This document shows, piece by piece, positions 24,154 to 31,351 of a stretch of 34,584 nt of DNA. Below the pieces are notes generated by a model that made no database searches, was not told the origin of the DNA, and saw only the letters and a program-made list of their open reading frames with translations. The number at the start of each line of letters is the position of its first letter. Positions within the stretch are counted from its first letter, which is position 1. The position numbers and the translations under genes are program-made. The stretch spans positions 1-34,584 of the forward strand of contig JAJDXG010000031.1 in assembly GCA_022823365.1 (NCBI GenBank), given 5' to 3'. This DNA comes from Gemmatimonadota bacterium (lineage in GTDB: Bacteria > Gemmatimonadota > Gemmatimonadetes > Longimicrobiales > Gaopeijiaceae).

Positions 24154-25190
24154 CGGGCGCTCCCTCCCGTGAGGCTGGGCAGCACGATCCCCGGGAGCTC
24201 ACCGAGTGCGTCTTCCAGCCATCGCCGGCCCCTCTCGACCACGACCTCGAGGTGCAGGACGCGCGCATCCACCCCGTGCTCGCTCAGCCGCTGCAGCTTC
24301 ACCGCATCCTTGGCGGTCGTCACGACCGGGCGCCCGCGCGCGCGGCGCGCGATGGCGGCCATGTCCGCCGCGGAGTAGCGGTGGTGGTCGCTGAAGATCA
24401 TCGACTCCAACTCCATGCCGGGGGATTCCCGATGCAGCAACCCGTGAAACTCCCACGGGCGGGCAATGCCTGACAAGACCAGCGCGGAGCCCGTCGGGGC
24501 GGAGGCGGGAGCACCCGCGACATCGCTCCATCGCGAGAACGCGAGGCTCACAATGGCACAGCGCCGCCGGTGCACCGCCTCCAGCGCCTGGGCTCGGCGC
24601 CGGGCCGCGCCAAAACTAGCGACTCGGCGGGTTACGATCACACCCCCGGCGCGCGTCAGAGCCTTCTCCGGCTCCCGATAAGGCCCACGCGGCAGAAGCC
24701 TCAACGGTACAGGGTGCTCCGCCGCGACCAACACCAGATCCAGATCACGCGCCAGGGCCCGGTGCTGAAAGCCGTCGTCGAGGATCACCACCTGCGCGCC
24801 CCGTTCCACGACAACGGCGGCGGCACGCGCCCGATGGCCATCGGCGGCGACCGGCGCCTCGGGATTCCATTGCCGGTGCAGCAGCATCTCGTCGAGACCG
24901 TACCCGTTGGTCACGATGCCGGGGGTCACGCCGCGCCGCAGGAACCAGGCGGCCAACCAGGCCGCCAAAGGTGTCTTGCCGCTCCCCCCCACCGCCAGGT
25001 TTCCGACCGACACCACCGGCACCTCGGCCGACCGGATCGGCAACCGTCCGGCGTCGTAGCGGCGGTTGCGGACCGCCACCCCCGCCGCGAAGGCCATCTC
25101 CAGCGGCAGCAAAGCCAGCCCGGCCGCCGCCGCCGGCCGCGTGGACGCCCCCCACACCCAGCCCATTCCCGCCTCCACGGCCCGTCTCAT
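24150..25190 (-). CDS. lpxK: Tetraacyldisaccharide 4'-kinase
   Basis: A 346-aa inner-membrane-associated kinase that phosphorylates the 4' position of the lipid A disaccharide. The N-terminus has a hydrophobic membrane anchor, and the P-loop SVGNLAVGGSGKTPLA is at 61-76. The conserved ILDDGFQHRALARDLDLVL block follows, then LLPRGPYREP, FSDHHRYSAADM and TTAKDAVKL. ATG at 25190 overlaps the stop of lpxB (ATGA), and the gene's own stop overlaps bshC. The product of LpxB upstream is its substrate, so gene order follows the pathway. Confidence 0.96.
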   Translation of the reverse strand: MRRAVEAGMGWVWGASTRPAAAAGLALLPLEMAFAAGVAVRNRRYDAGRLPIRSAEVPVVSVGNLAVGGSGKTPLAAWLAAWFLRRGVTPGIVTNGYGLDEMLLHRQWNPEAPVAADGHRARAAAVVVERGAQVVILDDGFQHRALARDLDLVLVAAEHPVPLRLLPRGPYREPEKALTRAGGVIVTRRVASFGAARRRAQALEAVHRRRCAIVSLAFSRWSDVAGAPASAPTGSALVLSGIARPWEFHGLLHRESPGMELESMIFSDHHRYSAADMAAIARRARGRPVVTTAKDAVKLQRLSEHGVDARVLHLEVVVERGRRWLEDALGELPGIVLPSLTGGSAR

Positions 25191-26329
25191 CCCGCCGCCG
25201 CCCGCGCTGACGGGAACAGCAGGGACTCCGCGATCGCGGCCACCCGGCGGGCCGCGCCCGCCGAACCGAGCGCTCGGCGGACTTCGCCCAGCTCCGCGAC
25301 CACCGCGCGTCGCTCCTCCGTGTCGTCGAGCAGCGGGAGCAGCGCGCGCTCGAGCCTCGCCGGGGTCGCCTCGTGCTGAATCAGCTCGGGCACCACCCGG
25401 CGGCCGGCGATGAGGTTGGCCAGGGCAATGTGGTCCACGCGCACCAGGCGGCGGGCCAGGGCGAAGGTGAGCGGGTGTGTACGGTATGCGGTGGCGAAGG
25501 GTACGCCCGCGAGCGCGGCCTCCACGGTGGAGGTGCCCGACTTCACCACCGCCGCGCGCGCATGACGGAGCAGGCTCCGGCCGTCGTCGACGACGGTGGC
25601 CGCCACCCCTGAGTACGCGCGAGCAGGCAGACCGGGCGCGCGCGCCACCACAGCCTGCAGTAGGGGACGCGCTCGCACGAGCCGCCGGGCGGTGCCCAGG
25701 AACACCTCCAGGTGGCGGTCGAGTTCCTGCTGCCTGGATCCGGGGAAGAGCGCCAGCAGCGGCCGCCGCGCATCGAGACCGTGTGCGCGGCAGAAGTCGG
25801 CCCGGGCCGGCACCTCGTGCTCAAGCTCCAGCAACGGGTGCCCCACGAAGGTCGCACGCGCGCCTGCCCTCTGGAGGAACCCGGCCTCGAAGGGGAGAAT
25901 CACGGCGACGTGATCGGTGTCGCGGGCCAGCCGCCGTGCGCGCCCCGGCCTCCACGCCCAGACCTGGGGAGCGATGTAGTACAACACCCGGATTCCAACC
26001 TCGCGGGCGTACCTGGCGACACGCAGGTTGAACCCCGGATAGTCGATCGGGATGACCAGGTTCACACCGTGGCGATGCATGGCGGCGCGAACCCGGCCCA
26101 TGAGCCGGCGGAAGAAGCCGAGGTGGCGCACGACTTCCGCAAAGCCCATGACGGCGAGCCGATCGAGACCCGCCATGCACTCGACCCCCTCTGCGGCCAT
26201 GCGTTCGCCTCCCAGCCCCAGCAGCCGGGCAGACGGCCATTTCTCGAGCAGCGAGCGGGCGAGTGCGGCCCCGTGGAGGTCGCCGGAGGGCTCCCCGGCG
26301 AGCATGAGGATCACCGGGTCGCGCGCCAT
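25187..26329 (-). CDS. lpxB: Lipid-A-disaccharide synthase
   Basis: A 380-aa GT19-family glycosyltransferase that joins lipid X and UDP-diacylglucosamine to make the lipid A disaccharide. The N-terminal block LMLAGEPSGDLHGAALARSL is at about 9-28, followed by GLGGERMAAEGVE and the VMGFAEVVRHL stretch. IDYPGFNLRVARYAREVGI, YYIAPQVWAWRPGRARRL and PFEAGFLQRAGARATFVGHP are conserved active-site regions. The ATG at 26329 lies 3 bases after the stop of the 44-aa microprotein. It is coupled downstream to lpxK by ATGA. Confidence 0.97.
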   Translation of the reverse strand: MARDPVILMLAGEPSGDLHGAALARSLLEKWPSARLLGLGGERMAAEGVECMAGLDRLAVMGFAEVVRHLGFFRRLMGRVRAAMHRHGVNLVIPIDYPGFNLRVARYAREVGIRVLYYIAPQVWAWRPGRARRLARDTDHVAVILPFEAGFLQRAGARATFVGHPLLELEHEVPARADFCRAHGLDARRPLLALFPGSRQQELDRHLEVFLGTARRLVRARPLLQAVVARAPGLPARAYSGVAATVVDDGRSLLRHARAAVVKSGTSTVEAALAGVPFATAYRTHPLTFALARRLVRVDHIALANLIAGRRVVPELIQHEATPARLERALLPLLDDTEERRAVVAELGEVRRALGSAGAARRVAAIAESLLFPSARAAAG

Positions 26330-26332
26330 CGG

Positions 26333-26467
26333 TCAGAACCGGAACCCCAGGTACCAGATGACCACCAGCACCGCCACCAGCAGCGCGATGAGCTTCGTGG
26401 GGGGCTTGCCCCGCTTGGCGTCGATCCAGTCCTTCTTGCGGTTACGACGTACGCGAATGAGCGACAT
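26333..26467 (-). CDS. 44-aa single-pass membrane microprotein
   Basis: A short ORF with a basic N-terminal half (MSLIRVRRNRKKDWIDAKRG, residues 1-20) followed by one hydrophobic helix (LIALLVAVLVVIWYLGFRF, about 26-44). The charge pattern predicts the N-terminus in the cytoplasm. AAGAGG lies 10 bases before the ATG at 26467. The ORF overlaps the end of the GnnA-like gene by 26 bases in another frame and stops 3 bases before lpxB, so it fits the coupled style of the operon. I do not recognise a family. It could be a subunit or regulator of a lipid A enzyme, or a non-conserved ORF. Confidence 0.6.
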   Translation of the reverse strand: MSLIRVRRNRKKDWIDAKRGKPPTKLIALLVAVLVVIWYLGFRF

Positions 26468-27479
26468 GGTCCAGAATCCTCTTCTCGATGCACAGCGTGA
26501 TCTTCAGAGCCGCCCGGCCCTCATCACCGGAGACGACGGGTTCGGAGCGCCCGAGCGCCGCATCCCGAAAGCCCTCGAGCTCGACGCGCAACGGTTCCTC
26601 CGGGAAGCCTTCGAAGGGAATGCGCTCCACGATGTCCTCCAGCCCCGGAGCCGTCCCCGGACCCGGTCCCGCCCTTCCCTCCTCCACGCTGGCTTCCCCG
26701 ACGTCTTCAAGCAAGGCGGGCAGGTCTCGCCGAAGGCGCAGGAACTCACCCCTCCCGCGCGCCAGATCGACGCGCAGGTATCCCGACCGCTGGAAGACAC
26801 GCAGCATGCGCTGCCCCTCGCTCGATACCCGGCTCGCGGTCAGGTTCGCCACGGCCCCGTTCCGGAAGGTGAGGCGCGCGTTGGCGATGTCCACCGACGG
26901 AGTCAGCACCGGGATGCCCGCGGCGGCGATGTCGGCCAGCGGCGCCTGCACAAGCATGCGCACCAGGTCCACGTCGTGAATCATCAGGTCGAGAACGACG
27001 GCCACGTCCGTGCCCCGGGGGCGGAAGGGCGCCAGGCGCTGGGACTCGATGAAGAGCGGAGCGTCGATGTACGGAGCCGCCGCCCGAAGCGCGCCGTTGA
27101 ACCGCTCCACATGCCCGGTCTGCACCACGACGCCCGCCCGGCGGGCCGCCGCCAGGATGCGATCCGCGGCTTCGAGCGAAGGCGCGATGGGCTTTTCGAT
27201 CAGAAGGTGAACACCGCGCCCCGCCGCGGCGAGCGCCACCTCTTCATGGGAGGAGGTGGGCACCGCCACCACCAGCGCGTCTACCTCCGACAGGAGTTCC
27301 CGCAGACTGCGGGCCGGCTCAAGCCCGAGCTCCCCTGACACGAACGCGGCCCTGCGCGCGTCCACATCGAAGAATCCCGCCATCCGGACTTCCGGCAGAT
27401 CGCCGAGAATCCGCGCGTGATGGAAGCCCAGGCTCCCGACGCCCGCCACCCCCATGCGGATCGGGGTGGGACGACTCAT
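26442..27479 (-). CDS. Gfo/Idh/MocA oxidoreductase, GnnA-like
   Basis: A 345-aa NAD(P)-dependent oxidoreductase. The Rossmann motif GVAGVGSLGFHHA is at 10-22, the Gfo/Idh signature EKP is at 95-97 (HLLIEKPIAPS), and DLMIHDVDL at 164-172 provides the catalytic-type Asp/His set. Its place between lpxA and lpxB is the position of gnnA in Acidithiobacillus. There GnnA oxidises UDP-GlcNAc at C3, and GnnB then aminates it to give 3-amino lipid A. No gnnB aminotransferase is next to it here, so that function is an inference; another sugar-nucleotide substrate is possible. ATG at 27479 overlaps the lpxA stop (ATGA). Confidence 0.85.
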   Translation of the reverse strand: MSRPTPIRMGVAGVGSLGFHHARILGDLPEVRMAGFFDVDARRAAFVSGELGLEPARSLRELLSEVDALVVAVPTSSHEEVALAAAGRGVHLLIEKPIAPSLEAADRILAAARRAGVVVQTGHVERFNGALRAAAPYIDAPLFIESQRLAPFRPRGTDVAVVLDLMIHDVDLVRMLVQAPLADIAAAGIPVLTPSVDIANARLTFRNGAVANLTASRVSSEGQRMLRVFQRSGYLRVDLARGRGEFLRLRRDLPALLEDVGEASVEEGRAGPGPGTAPGLEDIVERIPFEGFPEEPLRVELEGFRDAALGRSEPVVSGDEGRAALKITLCIEKRILDHVAHSRTS

Positions 27480-28288
27480 CCGCGGGTTATGCCGCGTGCG
27501 CTGTTGCGGATGAAGTCGAGAAAGTGGCGAACTTCCGGAATCTGCTCGACGTCGGTTTCGACGCGGGTCATGGCCTGGGAAACGTTCAGCCCGGACTGGA
27601 ACAGGATGCGGTATGCCTGCCTGAGATGCCGACGGGTACCCTCCGGAAACCCGCGTCTCTCCAGTCCGACCGTGTTGAGCCCGTACAGTCTTGGACGGCC
27701 CCCCGCGGCCCGGCAGTAGGGCGGAACGTCCTTGGAGACGCGTGCGCCGCCGCCCACGAAGACATGCGCGCCGATGCGCACGTACTGGTGGATCCCCACG
27801 AGCCCGCCGATGATGACCCAGTCCTCGATGGTGACGTGGCCGGCCATGTTGACCGAGTTGGACAGTACGACGTGGTTTCCCAGGCGGCAGTCGTGGGCCA
27901 CGTGGACATACGCCATGAGGAGACAGTCGCTGCCCACCACCGTGCCCCCGGACGCGGCCGAGCCCCGGTTGAGGGTCGCGTATTCGCGGACGACGGTGCG
28001 GTCGCCGACGATCAACTCGGAACGCTCGCCTTTGTACTTGAGGTCCTGCGGGTCGGTGCCCAACACCGCGCCCTGGCCAAGGCGGCACCCCTCGCCCACC
28101 GAGGTATCCCGTTCAATCAGCACGTGTGGGCCGATTCGGGTTCTCGCGCCGACGCGCACGCCCGGACCAACGATGGCATAGGGCCCTACGACCACCTCCG
28201 CTCCGAGCACGGCCCCGTCGTCCACGATCGCCGTCGGGTGGACATCGGGCTGAACGGTACGCGAAGGGTCCAGCAGCGAGTCCCCCAT
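27476..28288 (-). CDS. lpxA: UDP-N-acetylglucosamine acyltransferase
   Basis: A 270-aa left-handed beta-helix acyltransferase that starts lipid A synthesis by adding a 3-hydroxyacyl chain to UDP-GlcNAc. Hexapeptide repeats run from about residue 15 to 190. The catalytic base is His132 in HVAHDC (E. coli His125). Gly180 in HVFVGGG aligns with E. coli Gly173, the acyl-chain ruler; glycine there goes with long chains such as C14. The C-terminal helical part has LNTVGLERRGF. The ATG at 28288 directly follows the lpxC-fabZ stop with no gap. Confidence 0.97.
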   Translation of the reverse strand: MGDSLLDPSRTVQPDVHPTAIVDDGAVLGAEVVVGPYAIVGPGVRVGARTRIGPHVLIERDTSVGEGCRLGQGAVLGTDPQDLKYKGERSELIVGDRTVVREYATLNRGSAASGGTVVGSDCLLMAYVHVAHDCRLGNHVVLSNSVNMAGHVTIEDWVIIGGLVGIHQYVRIGAHVFVGGGARVSKDVPPYCRAAGGRPRLYGLNTVGLERRGFPEGTRRHLRQAYRILFQSGLNVSQAMTRVETDVEQIPEVRHFLDFIRNSARGITRG

Positions 28289-29572
28289 TCAGTCCACAAC
28301 CCTCGCCATGAATTCGGCCTCCGCGGCCAGCATCCCGTCCACGTATCCCTTGCCTCTCATCTTGCAGGTTCCGCGCCGGAAGCGCAGTAGCTCCACCTCG
28401 CACACCAGCTGGTCGCCGGGCACCACCGGCCGCCGGAAGCGCGCCTTCTGTATGGACATGAGATAGACCTGCTTGTCGCGCGGGTTGCCCACGGAATCGA
28501 TGAGCAGAAGCCCGCCGATCTGGGCCATCGCCTCCACGATGAGCACGCCCGGCATGATGGCCCGTCCGGGAAAATGTCCCTGGAAGAAGGGTTCGTTGAT
28601 GGTGACGTTCTTGATGCCCGTGATGTGGCGACCGCCTTCGACAGCTGCGATCCGATCCACGAGCAGCATCGGATAGCGGTGCGGCAGGTAGCTCCGAATC
28701 CGCTCGACATCGAACGCGGGCGCGGCCGGCGCGCGGTCAAGCTGCTCCGCGACCAGCCGTCCGAGCTCGATGTTACCGCTGTGACTCGGGCGCTCCACCA
28801 CCAGATGACCCCGCAGCCGGCTCCCCAGCAGCGTCAGATCGCCCAGTACGTCCCCGATCTTGTGGCGCAGGAATTCGTCGGGGAACCGCAGTCCGTCGTT
28901 GGCCACGCCCTCGTCGTCCAGAACGATGGTGTTGGCCAGCGATGCCCCCTGGGCGAGGCCGCGTGCATGCAGCTCGTCCGCGTCGGCGAGGAAGCCGAAG
29001 GTGCGCGCCGGAGCGATTTCGGCGCGAAAACCGGCGCCCAAGCTGTCGAAGGATCCGGTCTGGCGGCCGATCGCGGGGTGTTCGAAGTCGATGGTCGCGG
29101 TGATGCGGAAACCCGCGCCGGGCGCAAGGATGTACGATTGGCCGCCGGTAGCGCGCAACACGACCGGCTCATCAAGCTCGGCCACCCTTGCGGCCGCCTT
29201 CTGTTCCACCACTCCCGCTGCCTCCAGGGCATCCAGAAAGTCCAGGAAGCTCCCGTCCCGGATGGGGATCTCCGGTCCCGAGACGTCCACCCGCACGTTG
29301 GAGATCCCGCTGGCGCCCAAGGCCGCCATCAGGTGCTCCACTGTGCGCACCCGGGCTTCTCCCCGGCCGATGCTCGTTCCGAGTTCGGTATCCACCACCT
29401 GGTCCAGGGTCGCGGGAATCTCGGGGTTGCCGGGCAGATCGATGCGCCGGAAGACGATGCCGGCATCGGGTTCGGCCGGATGGAACGACACGGCCGCATG
29501 CTCTCCCAGGTGAATGCCGATGCCCTCAAGGCTCACCTCCCGGCCGATCGTGCGCTGGCGGCTCCCGCTCAT
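28289..29572 (-). CDS. lpxC-fabZ: Bifunctional LpxC deacetylase / FabZ dehydratase
   Basis: A 427-aa fusion. The N-terminal LpxC part (about 1-280) deacetylates UDP-3-O-acyl-GlcNAc, the committed step of lipid A. Zinc ligands are His80 (TVEHLMAAL), His237 and Asp241 ([13 protein letters not shown]); His264 (HSGN) is the catalytic His and Glu79 the base. The C-terminal FabZ part (about 285-427) dehydrates 3-hydroxyacyl-ACP. It shows [13 protein letters not shown] at 296-308, His333 in GHFPG and Glu347 in VEAMAQ. The same fusion is known in Bacteroidetes. The two activities compete for 3-hydroxyacyl chains, so fusing them may balance lipid A and phospholipid synthesis. GGAGG lies 7 bases before the ATG at 29572. 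Confidence 0.97.
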   Translation of the reverse strand: MSGSRQRTIGREVSLEGIGIHLGEHAAVSFHPAEPDAGIVFRRIDLPGNPEIPATLDQVVDTELGTSIGRGEARVRTVEHLMAALGASGISNVRVDVSGPEIPIRDGSFLDFLDALEAAGVVEQKAAARVAELDEPVVLRATGGQSYILAPGAGFRITATIDFEHPAIGRQTGSFDSLGAGFRAEIAPARTFGFLADADELHARGLAQGASLANTIVLDDEGVANDGLRFPDEFLRHKIGDVLGDLTLLGSRLRGHLVVERPSHSGNIELGRLVAEQLDRAPAAPAFDVERIRSYLPHRYPMLLVDRIAAVEGGRHITGIKNVTINEPFFQGHFPGRAIMPGVLIVEAMAQIGGLLLIDSVGNPRDKQVYLMSIQKARFRRPVVPGDQLVCEVELLRFRRGTCKMRGKGYVDGMLAAEAEFMARVVD

Positions 29573-29594
29573 GAACGCTCCTCCCTGCCGGTCA

Positions 29595-30629
29595 TCACTC
29601 GTCCTTCCCCTCCAGCGCGGACAGGCGTTCCTCCAGCTCCTTCACCCGCTCCCTCAGCGCCGGAAGCCTGCGCATCGCCGCCATGGACTTCCAGAACTCC
29701 GCGCGCGGCCGCCCGGGGAACCCGACCACGCTGGTCCCGGCGGGGACATCCCTGATCACTCCGGTCTGCACGGCTACGCGTGCCCCGTCGCCGATCTCGA
29801 GGTGCCCGGTCGCGCCCGACTGCCCCGCCATCACGACGCCCTTTCCCAGGGTCGTGGAACCGGAGATGCCCACCTGGGCGATCAGGAGAGAGTGGTCGCC
29901 CACGTTCACGTTGTGGGCGACATGCACAAGGTTGTCGGTCTTGGTGCCCGCGCCGATCACGGTGTCCCCGATGGATCCCCGGTCGACGCAGCAATGGGCG
30001 CCCATCTCCACGTCGTCGCCGATGATGCAGCCGCCCACCTGGCGGATCTTCTCATGGCCGCCCTCGCTCATCACGAAGCCGAAGCCGTCGGAGCCCACGA
30101 CGGTTCCGGCATGCAGGACGACGCTCCGACCCAGCCGGGTTCCCGGATACAGCACGACATGCGGGTGCAGACGCGAGCCGGCGCCGATGCGCGATCCCGC
30201 GCCCACCGATACGTGGGCGCCGATGTGCGCGCGGTCACCGACGTCGACATCCTCCTCCAGCACCGCGTAGGCATCGATGCACACGTCCCGGCCGAGTCTG
30301 ACGCCCTTGCCCAGCACGGCCGTGGGATGGATCCGCGGAAGCGCCTCCTCCGGGGGATGGAGCCGATCCAGCAACCGGGCCAGGGCGAGGCGCGGCCGAC
30401 CGGCGATCAACAGGTTCGGCACGTGGTCGCGAACGGAAGCGGAGAGGCTCTCCGACACCAGCAGGGCCTCGGCCGAGGACGAGTCCAGGTGCTTGAGGTA
30501 GCGCCGGTCGCCGAGGAAACCGAGCCTGCGGCGCCCGGCCTGGTCCACCGGCACAACTCGATCGAAGGTCCAGCCGGACTGCCCCTCCAGGCGCGCGCCG
30601 GTGAGAGCGGCGGCTCCTGCAAGGTCCAT
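29595..30629 (-). CDS. lpxD: UDP-3-O-(3-hydroxyacyl)glucosamine N-acyltransferase
   Basis: A 344-aa beta-helix acyltransferase that adds the N-linked hydroxyacyl chain in lipid A synthesis. The N-terminal uridine-binding domain spans about 1-98, then hexapeptide repeats from about 100 to 310, then a C-terminal coiled helix (RERVKELEERLSALEG). The catalytic His239 in HVAHNV has the same number as in E. coli. GSDGFGFV at 179-186 is also typical. The start at 30629 is favoured over a GTG at 30689 because AGGAG lies 6 bases before this ATG, and the longer version would overlap the end of ompH. Confidence 0.96.
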   Translation of the reverse strand: MDLAGAAALTGARLEGQSGWTFDRVVPVDQAGRRRLGFLGDRRYLKHLDSSSAEALLVSESLSASVRDHVPNLLIAGRPRLALARLLDRLHPPEEALPRIHPTAVLGKGVRLGRDVCIDAYAVLEEDVDVGDRAHIGAHVSVGAGSRIGAGSRLHPHVVLYPGTRLGRSVVLHAGTVVGSDGFGFVMSEGGHEKIRQVGGCIIGDDVEMGAHCCVDRGSIGDTVIGAGTKTDNLVHVAHNVNVGDHSLLIAQVGISGSTTLGKGVVMAGQSGATGHLEIGDGARVAVQTGVIRDVPAGTSVVGFPGRPRAEFWKSMAAMRRLPALRERVKELEERLSALEGKDE

Positions 30630-30635
30630 GGTCGT

Positions 30636-30640
30636 CTCCT
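30636..30640 (-). promoter_or_regulatory. RBS AGGAG deciding the lpxD start
   Basis: AGGAG on the minus strand, 6 bases upstream of the ATG at 30629. It excludes the in-frame GTG at 30689 as the main start. Confidence 0.65.
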
Positions 30641-30685
30641 GTCCTGCTGCTCTTGTGGCGGGCTCCGTCGTCGAGGACGGCGGGC

Positions 30686-31219
30686 TCACCGGTTGCCGGG
30701 CGGCGTATTCTGCATCAGCCGGTCGATGACCTGCTGGGTCAGGTTGAGTTCAGGATCCGCGGAGACGATCGCCTGGCCGGAAAGGTCGAAGATGATGGAA
30801 TATCCACCCTCGGTCCGGATCTGGTCGATCGCTTCGGTGACCTGATCCATGATGGGCTGCACGAGTTCCGCCTGTCGCCTGCCGGCCTCCCCCTCCAGCT
30901 CCGCGGCGCGCTGGTTGTATTCCTCCTGCTTCGCCTGGATGCTCTGGGTCTGGGTGTCGCGCGCCTGGGGTGAAAGCGTGAGCTGCTGCTGCTCGAACTG
31001 CTGGATCATGGCCTGCAGCTCTTCCCCGATCTGATCCAGCTCCGCCCGGTAGCGGGCCATGTCGCGCTCGAACTGATCCTGTGCCTCGGTCGCTCCCGGG
31101 GCCTGCGCCAGGATCGCCTGCGAATCGATGTAGCCCAGTCTCAGCGGTCCCTGGGCGGCCGCGTCATCGGCCGGCATGAAGAAGGAGCCAGCCGCGAGAA
31201 CAACTGCTATTGCACGCAT
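30686..31219 (-). CDS. OmpH/Skp-family periplasmic chaperone
   Basis: A 177-aa exported protein. Residues 1-23 form a signal peptide (IAVVLAAGSFFMPADDAAAQ). A YIDSQAILAQAPG block near 30-42 is the usual OmpH start, followed by a long Gln/Glu-rich coiled coil (about 45-125) that forms the tentacle arms of Skp. The C-terminal part has GGYSIIFDLSGQAIVSADPELNLTQQ split by the family's short beta strands. Skp holds unfolded outer-membrane proteins for the BAM complex, and bamA lies directly upstream on the same strand. GGGAGG is 8 bases before the ATG at 31219. Confidence 0.93.
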   Translation of the reverse strand: MRAIAVVLAAGSFFMPADDAAAQGPLRLGYIDSQAILAQAPGATEAQDQFERDMARYRAELDQIGEELQAMIQQFEQQQLTLSPQARDTQTQSIQAKQEEYNQRAAELEGEAGRRQAELVQPIMDQVTEAIDQIRTEGGYSIIFDLSGQAIVSADPELNLTQQVIDRLMQNTPPGNR

Positions 31220-31351
31220 ATTCCGAGCCTCCCCGAACGCGCGGTCATGATGGAATCGTCTCGTTTTTCCCGAAAACCAACAGCCTGAAAGGATGTCTGC
31301 GATGGCCGCGCAACCGCAAGTCCCCCGTGGTACGACGGATCGCTTCCCGGA

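Noticed and set aside
31220..31351. Promoter or small RNA in the bamA-ompH gap
   Set aside because: AT-richer patches are present, but no well-spaced promoter boxes or stable hairpin were seen.
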